Source: Mucilaginibacter sp. CSA2-8R
GTDB lineage: Bacteria; Bacteroidota; Bacteroidia; Sphingobacteriales; Sphingobacteriaceae
Reading direction: 5' to 3'
Assembly (NCBI RefSeq): GCF_038806765.1
Contig: NZ_CP152389.1
Location: forward strand, 1,426,001 to 1,490,000
Length of the DNA: 64,000 bases
The notes beneath the pieces were generated by a model. It was not told the DNA's origin. It made no database searches and saw only the letters and a list, made by a program, of their open reading frames with translations. Shown here piece after piece: positions 1-7,643 of the stretch (within the stretch, counting starts at the first letter, position 1; the number at the start of each line of letters is the position of its first letter). The translations under genes were made by a program, and so were the position numbers.

Positions 1-1116
1 GGTGCGATGGACGGGCTGATGGCGGTTACGCCATTTACTGATACTTACCTCAAGACGGCAAGGCCCACACTTTTTATGTCGGCTGCCAAAGGCAGTACCA
101 CCGGCAAACCATTGATTGATTTGGACGGGCATTATGGCTTGCACCCAGCTATGCAGGCTTTTGAGCCCATGTTTCGCGAAAAGCGTTTGGGTATTGTGCA
201 CGGCATCGGTTCGCCCAATACTACGCGCTCGCATTTCGACGCGCAAGATTACATGGAATCGGGCACTCCTTTTAATAAAGGTACTGCCAGCGGCTGGCTT
301 AACCGTGCCGTGGGTTTGTTAGGGCACGATGCGCTTACGCCTTTTACTGCAGTAAGTTTAACATCGGCCATGCCGCGTTCACTCTATGGCGATAACCCGG
401 CTGTTGCCATTAGTAACCTGCAGGATTTTGCCATCCAGATGCGGGGTAACCAGGCCGGGGCTAATCTGGCGGCTAAAAGTTTCGAAGACCTATATGATAA
501 TACATCCACAGGTTTATTGAAAAGCACCGGTAAAGAAAGCTTTGATGCTGTAAAGATGTTGCAAAAGGCCGATGTGCGTAATTACAAACCAGCAAATAAC
601 GCGGTATATCCTGCTTCGGCACTGGGTAATTCGCTTAAGCAAATTGCGCAGTTAATTAAAATGGATGTAGGCCTGGAGGTTGCCTTTACCGAATCTAATG
701 GATGGGATACTCATTACAATCAGGGAACCGAAAACGGCATTTTTGCCCGCAACGTAACCGATTTAAGCAAAAGCATGATGGCATTCTGGAATGACCTGAG
801 TGCTTACCAGGATGATGTTACTGTAATGACCATGACCGAGTTTGGCCGTACCGTACATCAAAACGGTACCGGCGGCACCGACCACGGCCGTGCGTCTTGT
901 AATTTTATACTGGGCGATAACGTAAACGGTGGCCTGGTGCACGGTAAGATGCAGCCGTTGGCGATTGAAAACCTGGAGGATGGCCGCGATTTAGCTGTAA
1001 CAACTGATTTTAGGAGCGTGTTTAGCGAGGTGGCGGACCGGCAGCTAAAAGTAAGTAACGACCGGGTTCTATTCCCCGATTGGAAAGGTGACAAGATTGG
1101 CGTAATGCGGGCTTAA
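1..1116 (+). CDS. DUF1501 family protein, 5' end cut by the window
   Basis: The frame is open from base 1, so the true start lies upstream and the Met at base 7 is internal. DUF1501 proteins usually begin with a Tat or Sec signal and a segment ending in a substrate loop before the PFxD...RPTL region, which is the first thing seen here. About 371 residues are present. The family's late block is visible: NGWDTHYNQG near residue 235 and EFGRTVHQNGTGGTDHGR near residue 280, whose histidines and acidic residues resemble a sulfatase or phosphatase-type metal site. DUF1501 proteins are exported and often paired with a DUF1800 gene, which would lie upstream of the window. The biochemical role of the family is not established. 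The family call is firm; the function is unknown. Confidence 0.85.
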   Translation, partial: GAMDGLMAVTPFTDTYLKTARPTLFMSAAKGSTTGKPLIDLDGHYGLHPAMQAFEPMFREKRLGIVHGIGSPNTTRSHFDAQDYMESGTPFNKGTASGWLNRAVGLLGHDALTPFTAVSLTSAMPRSLYGDNPAVAISNLQDFAIQMRGNQAGANLAAKSFEDLYDNTSTGLLKSTGKESFDAVKMLQKADVRNYKPANNAVYPASALGNSLKQIAQLIKMDVGLEVAFTESNGWDTHYNQGTENGIFARNVTDLSKSMMAFWNDLSAYQDDVTVMTMTEFGRTVHQNGTGGTDHGRASCNFILGDNVNGGLVHGKMQPLAIENLEDGRDLAVTTDFRSVFSEVADRQLKVSNDRVLFPDWKGDKIGVMRA

Positions 1117-1185
1117 TTAGTCGAATATTTTTAATTCATCTATAGGCACCTCTGCTTTACGGCTAACATGTGTATTTTAGCATCC

Positions 1186-1761
1186 ATGAGCAATGACCCA
1201 ATACAAAAGTGGAAAGTTTTAAAAGAGCAGGATGTTTCGCCAAGCCCATGGTTCCCATTACTGCAACATACCGTTGAGCTGGCTAACGGCCAAATTATCG
1301 ACGATTACTTTTTTGCTCCTTTGGGCGATGTAGTAATGGTGCTGGCCATCACCCCAAACAACGAGGTGGTACTGGCCCGCCAATACAAGCATGGCTTGGG
1401 TGAGATACTGCTGGAATTGCCGGGCGGTATGCAGCAAAAAAACACCACCATTTTGCAATCGGCTATTAACGAGCTGGAAGAAGAAGTGGGCATCAAAGCC
1501 ACCGCCGACGAATTAATTCCGCTTGGAAAAATTGCCAATAATCCTACCAAAACACGGCAGATCACTTATGGCTATATCGTTTTTAACGCGCAATTTAATT
1601 CTAGACAAAAGCTTGATCCAACCGAAAATATTGAAGTAATTACCATGCCTGCACCACAAGTAGTGGAGTATGCTAAAAATGGCAAAATATGGGTAACCGA
1701 TTCGCTCAACTTTATCCTGAAAGCGGCATTAATTTATCCAGAAGTTTTTGGACTTAAATAG
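1186..1761 (+). CDS. Nudix hydrolase, ADP-ribose pyrophosphatase-like, with an altered Nudix box
   Basis: This is a 191-residue protein of the ADP-sugar pyrophosphatase type (family role: hydrolysis of nucleoside diphosphates linked to another group). The Nudix signature lies in the middle, starting at GGMQQKN and ending NELEEEVGI. The metal-binding EExG core is intact. Two canonical positions differ: the first Glu of G-x5-E is Thr, and the Arg of REUxEE is Asn. These two residues normally form a structural salt bridge, so the loss looks paired. I prefer the ATG at 1186 (MSNDPIQKW) over the ATG at 1168, because the upstream six residues (MCILAS) look non-coding. The 3' end overlaps the convergent truC gene by 28 bases. 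Activity is likely but the substrate cannot be read from sequence. Confidence 0.82.
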   Translation: MSNDPIQKWKVLKEQDVSPSPWFPLLQHTVELANGQIIDDYFFAPLGDVVMVLAITPNNEVVLARQYKHGLGEILLELPGGMQQKNTTILQSAINELEEEVGIKATADELIPLGKIANNPTKTRQITYGYIVFNAQFNSRQKLDPTENIEVITMPAPQVVEYAKNGKIWVTDSLNFILKAALIYPEVFGLK

Positions 1762-2453
1762 TCTTTCACAATATCCCGCCACCCCATCAAGTTTGCCATG
1801 CGCTCAAATTCGGGTTGCAGTGGTGCCTCAATAATTACAGGAGCGTTAGTGACCGGATGATTGAATTGTAGGCGTAAGGCATGCAGCAGCATGGTATCCA
1901 TTTGCCAAGTTTCGGTAAACAGTTTGTTTTGCTTATTGCAGCCGTGGGTACGGTCGCCTATGATAGGATGAAAAATATGGCTGAAGTGTTTGCGAAGTTG
2001 GTGCATGCGGCCAGTGGTTGGTTTAGCTTCGACTAACGAATATCTTGAGGTGGTATGCTTGCCTAACGCTACTGCCAATTCGGCGCGTGCTAAGGTTTGG
2101 TAAGCGGTAAAGGCATCTTGCAGGGTACCGTTATCTTTGCGCAAAGGGTAGTCAATCTCACCCGAATCATCGGTATAACCTCTAACAACAGCCCAGTATG
2201 TTTTATCAACTGCATTAGCCGCAAATTGCTGTTGCATCATAACCTCTGTACTTTTATCAAGGGCAAACAGCAATACACCACCGGTTTTTCGGTCTAACCG
2301 GTGTGCGGGATATACATGGTGGTTAATTTGATCACGTAGTATTTGAAGGGCAAATTCTTCAACATCGGCCGCAATGCTCGACCGGTGCACCAGTAAGCCA
2401 TGCGGCTTGTTAACGGCAATTAACTGCTCATCGCGATATAAAATATCCAGCAT
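1734..2453 (-). CDS. truC: tRNA pseudouridine synthase TruC-like (RluA family)
   Basis: This 239-residue protein belongs to the RluA/TruC family, which isomerises uridine to pseudouridine in RNA; TruC acts on U65 of tRNA-Asp/Ile in E. coli. The catalytic block HRLDRKTGG is at residues 51-59, with the nucleophilic Asp at 54. The early NKPHGLLVHRS motif is the TruC/RluA binding-pocket block, and GRMHQLRKH is the later RNA-binding block. There is no N-terminal S4 domain, which fits TruC rather than RluB/C/D. An in-frame TTG at 2462 would add three residues; I chose the ATG at 2453. A 15-bp inverted repeat overlaps this start codon. The exact RNA target is inferred from family resemblance. Confidence 0.82.
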   Translation of the reverse strand: MLDILYRDEQLIAVNKPHGLLVHRSSIAADVEEFALQILRDQINHHVYPAHRLDRKTGGVLLFALDKSTEVMMQQQFAANAVDKTYWAVVRGYTDDSGEIDYPLRKDNGTLQDAFTAYQTLARAELAVALGKHTTSRYSLVEAKPTTGRMHQLRKHFSHIFHPIIGDRTHGCNKQNKLFTETWQMDTMLLHALRLQFNHPVTNAPVIIEAPLQPEFERMANLMGWRDIVKDYLSPKTSG

Positions 2454-2498
2454 AAAAGCCAAAGGTAACGTTTTATAGTAGCTTTTGGCTTTTATGCT
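2449..2498. repeat. 15-bp inverted repeat spanning the truC start codon
   Basis: AGCATAAAAGCCAAA at 2449-2463 is repeated perfectly in inverse orientation at 2484-2498, with a 20-base spacer. The left arm contains the truC ATG (2451-2453). In a truC transcript the arms could pair and hide the start codon. The paired arms are seen; regulation is inferred. It could also be a chance or terminator-like palindrome, although no convergent gene ends here. Confidence 0.55.
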
Positions 2499-2559
2499 TT
2501 AAAGTGGTTAACTACCTGTAAGCTTAGCAATGGGATATAATGTAAAGTATTACAACAAA

Positions 2560-3045
2560 TTATTTGGTTTCGGTGAGTTTGATGCCGCTGCCCACAGCTA
2601 ACGCATCTTCAACCACGGCTACGTACCAATCTTTTACGTGTGGAACTTTGTCGAGGTATTTTCTGGCGTAAAAGCTGGCGTAGGTTGCCATTAATGCCGA
2701 AGCACCGCCAATCAGCATACCCCGATAAGCATTTTCGCGGTTAGCTCTAAATATAGTGGCGCCAACTAAAGCACCTGAGGCTACGCGTACTGCTACTTGA
2801 GGTAATGCAGTACGATTAGGCGACGATGGTACTTTATCGCCGGCAATTTCAGCAGCGCTCAATATCTTGGTGATAGCCGCGGTAATAGGCGACTGCACAA
2901 AATTTAAATTAGCTAACCGTGCAGCAGAACTTGGATGATTGCTCATGTAATGGCTTAATACTGCCGGTGCCAGCATTGCACGTAATCCAGCCACAGCACC
3001 TAAACCTATTGCTTGCTTAATGGCTGTTTCAGTTGCTTTTCTCAT
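2560..3045 (-). CDS. DUF4126-like small membrane protein
   Basis: The 161-residue protein begins with an amphipathic segment followed by GLGAVAGLRAMLAPAVLSHY, a pattern typical of the DUF4126 family, in which a Gly-rich helix is followed by Arg-Ser/Ala-Met. There are three to four hydrophobic segments (about residues 12-32, 84-100, 107-127 and 140-155) and no recognised catalytic motif. No function is established for the family. It is divergent from the PA2169-like gene at 3225 and is preceded by an AT-rich promoter-sized gap. Confidence 0.68.
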   Translation of the reverse strand: MRKATETAIKQAIGLGAVAGLRAMLAPAVLSHYMSNHPSSAARLANLNFVQSPITAAITKILSAAEIAGDKVPSSPNRTALPQVAVRVASGALVGATIFRANRENAYRGMLIGGASALMATYASFYARKYLDKVPHVKDWYVAVVEDALAVGSGIKLTETK

Positions 3046-3224
3046 GAATGTGTTATTTTAAATATAAACCTGCCTTTTTACAGATAGTTTTAATAAAATA
3101 TTTTGCTTGTTGGGTTAAGTTGTAGGGTTGTACGTTGAATCCGTGCAGATTTTAAGAGCTTGCTTAAATTAATTAAACTTAGTAGACTGCGGTTTGTTTG
3201 GGTTTTATATATAAACCATATACT

Positions 3225-3674
3225 ATGCTAACCAAAGAAGCTGCCGAACAACTTAATCACTTAATTATTATTGCCAACGATGGTAAAATAGGGTATGCCC
3301 AGGCTGCCGATAATGTAAACTCATCAATGCTAAAGGCCATATTTGTTCGCCTTTCGGGCGAGCGTGCCGAATTTGCCGATCAACTGCGTAGCCTGGTTGT
3401 TGCCGGTGGTGCCGAGCCTGAGCATGGCAGTGGCCCGGTAGGCACATTGCACCGCGTTTGGATTGATATCAAAACCGCATTTGTAACAAACGATAACCAT
3501 TCAGTATTAAAAGAATGTATTAAGGGCGACCATGCTGCCGAGTCGGCTTATGAAACTGCCTTGAAAGAACCCTCATTAACCAGCGAGGAGCGAAACGTGG
3601 TAGAGCAGCAATTGAAATTAACGCGCGATGCTCTTTTTGCCTTACAACAAGAGCTAACCCAGGTGATCGACTAA
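3225..3674 (+). CDS. PA2169-type four-helix-bundle protein (DUF2383)
   Basis: This 149-residue, all-helical, charged protein has the ferritin-like bundle pattern of the PA2169/DUF2383 family: an early TKEAAEQLNHLIIIANDGK helix, RAEFADQLRSLV in helix 2, and a late GDHAAESAYETAL helix with regularly spaced Glu/Asp/His. Family members are stress- or biofilm-associated proteins whose biochemistry is not settled. The ATG at 3225 is preferred to the upstream TTG at 3198, because the extra residues (MGFIYKPYT) do not fit the family start. It ends six bases before tspO, so the two are probably co-transcribed. Confidence 0.78.
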   Translation: MLTKEAAEQLNHLIIIANDGKIGYAQAADNVNSSMLKAIFVRLSGERAEFADQLRSLVVAGGAEPEHGSGPVGTLHRVWIDIKTAFVTNDNHSVLKECIKGDHAAESAYETALKEPSLTSEERNVVEQQLKLTRDALFALQQELTQVID

Positions 3675-3679
3675 AATGT

Positions 3680-4192
3680 ATGAGCGCAGAATATGCTGTT
3701 GAAACAAATCAGGCCCGGAGGTTTAATCCGGGCGCTTTGATTGTTAGTTTACTTACCGTAGCTGCTATTGCGGCTACGGCATCTGCCTGCACCATTTCGC
3801 AAATACCGGTTTGGTACCGTACATTACAAAAGCCATCTTTTAGTCCACCCAACTGGTTGTTTGGACCGGTATGGACTTGCTTGTACGTGATGATTGCCGT
3901 AGCCGCTTACCTGGTATGGCAGCGCCACGACGATAGCTCCCTGTATAAATCTACCCGTACTATCTATTTTGTGCAGTTGTTCTTGAATTTTTTGTGGTCG
4001 ATTGTGTTTTTTGGAATGCACCAGGTATTGGGTGCATTAATTATTATTATTCTGCTAATGGTGAGCATTGGTGTGCTCATTTACCGGTTTAACCATTTCA
4101 GCAAAGCTGCTTCTTTTTTAATGGTGCCGTATTTTTTGTGGGTTAGTTTTGCATCAGCGCTTAATTTTTATATTTACCTGCTCAACAGGTAG
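3680..4192 (+). CDS. tspO: TspO/MBR family membrane protein
   Basis: This is a 170-residue TspO/peripheral benzodiazepine receptor homologue with five predicted membrane helices. Hallmarks are the WYRTLQKPSFSPPNWLFGPVW block after helix 1 (residues about 45-65), the helix 3 motif LNFLWSIVFF, and the last-helix WVSFASALNFYIYLLN. TspO proteins bind tetrapyrroles such as protoporphyrin IX and are linked to light and oxidative stress responses. The N-terminus is about 20 residues longer than in compact homologues. It follows the PA2169-like stress protein by six bases, which suggests a small stress operon. Family assignment is secure; physiological role is inferred. Confidence 0.9.
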   Translation: MSAEYAVETNQARRFNPGALIVSLLTVAAIAATASACTISQIPVWYRTLQKPSFSPPNWLFGPVWTCLYVMIAVAAYLVWQRHDDSSLYKSTRTIYFVQLFLNFLWSIVFFGMHQVLGALIIIILLMVSIGVLIYRFNHFSKAASFLMVPYFLWVSFASALNFYIYLLNR

Positions 4193-4226
4193 CCATAAAT
4201 TTTTACTGCCTGTTTATTCTGGTAGT

Positions 4227-4766
4227 ATGAAACGTATATGGTATGCTTTAATCCTGTTGTTGCTGTCGGTGAGTGTTTCGCGAGCCGATGCCGTATCAAT
4301 TAATCACTTCATCGTTAAAGAAAACCCGTTTGCCAGACAAGAAATAGCTATTGTAGCTACTGATACAGCAAACCAGATTCAAGAAAATATAAACGGGCAT
4401 TATACTTTTACCATTAATGGTTTCGAAAACGATCTGGTTTTTCAGAATGGCACTGCCTTTTACCGGCATAAAGTAAACCGCTCGGCCTTCATGTTTATCA
4501 AGCACCAAAGCGAGAGCGGTACATTTTCGACATTATTTTACATCTACAAGCACGGCGATAAGTTAAGCCCAGTCCACATTAGCTGGGTATGGCTCGTTGC
4601 TATTCCGCTCATTATTGTTTTTGCCGGCTATCTATTTAAGCGGTTTATTGTTATTGCGGTTGTTGTTATCATCTTGTGGATGTACTTTAATCACCACAAC
4701 GGCCTAAGTCTTTCTACCTTTTTTGAAAGTATATTTGACGGTTTAAAGCACCTGATTACAGGATAA
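4227..4766 (+). CDS. Unrecognised exported membrane protein
   Basis: I do not recognise this 179-residue protein. It starts with a clear signal peptide (MKRIWYALILLLLSVSVSRA, then DAVS). A 95-residue, beta-rich, extracytoplasmic-looking segment follows, containing YTFTINGF and RSAFMFIKHQSESGTFSTLF, and the protein ends with two close membrane helices (about 118-138 and 139-153) and a short amphipathic tail. An in-frame ATG at 4149 lies inside tspO and gives no better start. It sits 34 bases after tspO and may be part of the same transcript. No catalytic motif is visible. Confidence 0.7.
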   Translation: MKRIWYALILLLLSVSVSRADAVSINHFIVKENPFARQEIAIVATDTANQIQENINGHYTFTINGFENDLVFQNGTAFYRHKVNRSAFMFIKHQSESGTFSTLFYIYKHGDKLSPVHISWVWLVAIPLIIVFAGYLFKRFIVIAVVVIILWMYFNHHNGLSLSTFFESIFDGLKHLITG

Positions 4767-4784
4767 GTAATAAGCCGGCGTAGG

Positions 4785-5498
4785 TTATAGTTCGCTCACA
4801 AAACCTATCAGCGAAATGCCTACACCCAGCAAAACGGCTATCAGCTTGCGACGGTTAAATTTATGATCGGGGCCGGCCTCAAATAAAATGGTGGTAGAGA
4901 TGTGTAAAAATATACCAACAACTACACCCATAATGCGGTTAAAATACTGCTGCAGGTTACCAATGCCGCCACTGCTAATGGCATCGCTAAAAAAGTAGCC
5001 GGCCGGTGCCATGGAGGCAAACAGGGCAATAAAAAATATAGTGCGCGCTTTGGTTTGATGGTTAGCCAGTAATATGGTGCCCAAAGCGAATGCTGCCGGT
5101 ATGTGGTGCAGACCGATGCCAAATACCAGTTGCTGCTGGTAGCCGCCGGCCAGAGGCATGCCTTCTAAAAAGCCATGCAGGCACAAGCTTACCATAATAC
5201 CCAACGGGAAAATAGGTTTGTCATGATCGTGGATGTGCAGGTGTCCATGCTCAATACCTTCCGAAAATTGCTCTAGTACAATCTGAAATATAAAACCTAC
5301 TAAAATAAAAACGCCAACCAAATGGTCGTTGCCATGGTAAGCGTCGGGGATGAGGTGCAGTACTGTGATGCCAAACAAGTAGGCACCGCTAAATGATAGC
5401 ACCAGCTTTAATTGTTTATGGTTGCCGCCCTTAAATAAAAATACGGATAAGCCACCCAAAAAAGCACACAAAAAAAGCAGAAGTAAATACCAGTACAT
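4785..5498 (-). CDS. ZIP family divalent metal transporter
   Basis: This 237-residue inner-membrane transporter belongs to the ZIP family (uptake of zinc or other divalent cations). The binuclear metal site of ZIP helices 4 and 5 is visible as HGFLEGM (about residues 105-111) and HHIPAAFALG (about 131-140). Between helices 3 and 4 lies the His-rich cytoplasmic loop EGIEHGHLHIHDHDK, typical of the family. Eight hydrophobic segments can be traced. Its ATG overlaps the stop codon of the upstream PAP2 gene by one base (TAATG), so translation is probably coupled. The transported metal is not determined by sequence. Confidence 0.88.
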   Translation of the reverse strand: MYWYLLLLFLCAFLGGLSVFLFKGGNHKQLKLVLSFSGAYLFGITVLHLIPDAYHGNDHLVGVFILVGFIFQIVLEQFSEGIEHGHLHIHDHDKPIFPLGIMVSLCLHGFLEGMPLAGGYQQQLVFGIGLHHIPAAFALGTILLANHQTKARTIFFIALFASMAPAGYFFSDAISSGGIGNLQQYFNRIMGVVVGIFLHISTTILFEAGPDHKFNRRKLIAVLLGVGISLIGFVSEL

Positions 5499-6082
5499 TA
5501 AAATTGAGGTTGAAGTTTCTTAAAAAGTGCAGCAAATATAAAACCAATGCATGCACCAAACAGCGCTCCGGCAGTAACGTCTATAGGGTAATGCACGCCA
5601 ACGTACACCTGCGCTACACATACCAGCAAGGCCCATAATAAAACCCAAAGCCATACCCATCGCCACTTACGCCCGTACACCATGCCTAAAAATACCGACA
5701 TGGCAAAATGGTCGGTGGCATGGGTAGAGGGGAAGCTGTACCCCGTTCCGCAGGCTACGCGGCTGGTGATGGTTAGCGTCAATGCATCGTCCCGGCACGG
5801 CCGCAGGCGTTTAACCTGGTTTTTGATCAAGGTGGCGCTGCTAAAATCGGCCACGCCCACGGTTATTGCTAATAATACAACCAGCCAGATGCCGGTCTTT
5901 TTATACTTCCAAATGCTAAATACTATAATGAAAGCATAAACCGGTATCCAAAAACGCGGATTACGCAGCCAGGGCATCAATCCCTCGAATAACGGGTTGG
6001 TGAGTGAGTGATTGATAAAATAAAATACCTGCCGGTCAAGTTGTAATAAAAAATGGGGCATGTGGGTTGGCATTAAAAGCAA
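5498..6082 (-). CDS. PAP2 superfamily membrane phosphatase
   Basis: This 194-residue integral membrane lipid-phosphate phosphatase carries the three PAP2 motifs. C1 is KNQVKRLRP (residues 87-95), C2 is SFPSTHA with the catalytic His at 121, and C3 is AQVYVGVHYPID with His 164. In C3 the usual Ser-Arg preceding the hydrophobic stretch is Ala-Gln, so one phosphate-contacting Arg is replaced. PAP2 enzymes dephosphorylate undecaprenyl diphosphate, phosphatidate or lipid A. In this setting undecaprenyl-diphosphate recycling is plausible but unproven. Met codons at residues 1, 4 and 8 are all possible starts. It is coupled to the downstream ZIP gene. Confidence 0.87.
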   Translation of the reverse strand: MLLMPTHMPHFLLQLDRQVFYFINHSLTNPLFEGLMPWLRNPRFWIPVYAFIIVFSIWKYKKTGIWLVVLLAITVGVADFSSATLIKNQVKRLRPCRDDALTLTITSRVACGTGYSFPSTHATDHFAMSVFLGMVYGRKWRWVWLWVLLWALLVCVAQVYVGVHYPIDVTAGALFGACIGFIFAALFKKLQPQF

Positions 6083-6167
6083 GCCGGTAAAACGCCCGCA
6101 AATATAGTTATTAATGTACTGCCTGTATACCGTGGCGTTTTTATGACTTTAAGCGGTAATAAATTTT

Positions 6168-6175
6168 TATTTTTG
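6168..6175 (+). promoter_or_regulatory. Putative TAnnTTTG promoter element before glmM
   Basis: TATTTTTG matches the Bacteroidota -7 consensus TAnnTTTG and lies 18 bases upstream of the TTG proposed as the glmM start. No convincing TTG -33 element is seen at the usual spacing, so the call is weak. Its position supports a glmM start downstream of the ATG at 6143. Confidence 0.35.
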
Positions 6176-6193
6176 CTGAATAATTATTGCAGT

Positions 6194-7579
6194 TTGACAC
6201 TTATCAAATCTATATCAGGCATCAGAGGCACCATTGGCGGTGCCGCCGGCGAGGGGCTTACCCCCCTTGATATTGTGAAATTTACATCGGCGTTTGGTAC
6301 CTGGGCCGTTAAAAAAACGGGTATTCGTAAAATAGTTGTGGGTCGTGATGCGCGTTTATCAGGCACTATGCTAAATAATCTGGTTATAGGTACACTGCAG
6401 GGTTTGGGTATTGACGTGATGGATTTAGGCTTGTCTACCACGCCCACGGTAGAGATAGCCGTGTCGGCCGAGCAGGCTGCCGGTGGTATTATTTTAACAG
6501 CAAGTCATAATCCCAAACAGTGGAATGCCCTGAAACTTTTAAACAGTATCGGCGAATTTATTACCGACACTGATGGTAATGAAGTGCTTGCTATGGCCGA
6601 AAATAGTGAGTTTAATTATGCTGATGTGGATAGTTTAGGTAAGGTAACGGTAAATGATAGTTATCTGCAAAAACATATTGATGCTATTTTAGCATTGCCT
6701 TTGGTGGATGTTGAAGCCATTAGCCAAGCCAATCTTAAAGTAGTGGTAGATGCGGTAAACTCTACGGGTGGTATTTATGTGCCGGCTTTGCTTAAGGCGC
6801 TGGGTGTTAAAACCGTGCACCAGCTGTATTGCGAGCCCAATGGTCATTTTCCGCACAACCCCGAACCACTGCCAGATAATTTAAAAGACCTTGCCAGCCA
6901 GGTAACTGCTAACGGAGCCGATTTAGGTATTGCGGTTGACCCTGACGTAGATCGTTTATGCTTTGTTTGCGAGGATGGTACTATGTTTGGTGAAGAATAC
7001 ACGCTGGTAGCTGTTGCAGATTATGTGTTGCAGCATACTAAGGGTAATACCGTTTCTAACCTGTCATCCACACGTGCTCTGCGCGATGTAACTGAGCGTG
7101 CCGGCGGAACCTATTATGCGGCGGCCGTAGGCGAAGTAAACGTAGTTACTAAAATGAAAGAAGTAAATGCGGTAATTGGCGGCGAGGGTAACGGCGGTGT
7201 GATCTATCCCGAAAGCCATTATGGCCGTGATGCGCTCACTGGTATTGCTTTGTTTTTAACGCATCTGGCTAAGTCGGGCAAAACGGTCTCAGCTTTAAAG
7301 GCAACCTATCCGCAGTACTTTATCTCCAAAAATAAAATAGAGCTTACTGCCGGAATGGATATTGATGCCCTGCTGTTAGAGGTAGAAGATAAATACAGGC
7401 AACAGCCGCACAGCACTATTGATGGTTTAAAGATAGAATTTGATAAGCAATGGGTACACCTGCGTAAATCAAATACCGAACCCATTATCCGTATTTATTC
7501 TGAAGCAGAAAATGAAACGGCTGCTAACGCTTTAGCACAGCAACTAATTGCCGATATGAAGGCAATACTGGGCATTTAA
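6194..7579 (+). CDS. glmM: Phosphoglucosamine mutase GlmM
   Basis: The enzyme interconverts glucosamine-6-phosphate and glucosamine-1-phosphate on the way to UDP-GlcNAc. All four alpha-D-phosphohexomutase sites are visible: the phosphoserine loop TASHNPKQWN (Ser 104), the Mg site DPDVDR (Asp 249, 251, 253), the sugar-binding GGEGNGG near residues 329-335, and the phosphate loop RKSNTEPIIR from residue 424. I place the start at the TTG at 6194, because it yields MTLIKSISGIRGTIGG, the usual N-terminus of Bacteroidota homologues. The ATG at 6143 adds 17 residues without family support. With this start the protein is 461 residues. Phosphomannomutase specificity cannot be fully excluded. Confidence 0.9.
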   Translation: MTLIKSISGIRGTIGGAAGEGLTPLDIVKFTSAFGTWAVKKTGIRKIVVGRDARLSGTMLNNLVIGTLQGLGIDVMDLGLSTTPTVEIAVSAEQAAGGIILTASHNPKQWNALKLLNSIGEFITDTDGNEVLAMAENSEFNYADVDSLGKVTVNDSYLQKHIDAILALPLVDVEAISQANLKVVVDAVNSTGGIYVPALLKALGVKTVHQLYCEPNGHFPHNPEPLPDNLKDLASQVTANGADLGIAVDPDVDRLCFVCEDGTMFGEEYTLVAVADYVLQHTKGNTVSNLSSTRALRDVTERAGGTYYAAAVGEVNVVTKMKEVNAVIGGEGNGGVIYPESHYGRDALTGIALFLTHLAKSGKTVSALKATYPQYFISKNKIELTAGMDIDALLLEVEDKYRQQPHSTIDGLKIEFDKQWVHLRKSNTEPIIRIYSEAENETAANALAQQLIADMKAILGI

Positions 7580-7643
7580 CCGTTTACTGAAAGTAAGGCT
7601 TATTGCTGATTTTTTAATTGAAGTTTTTACGCTATAAATAATA

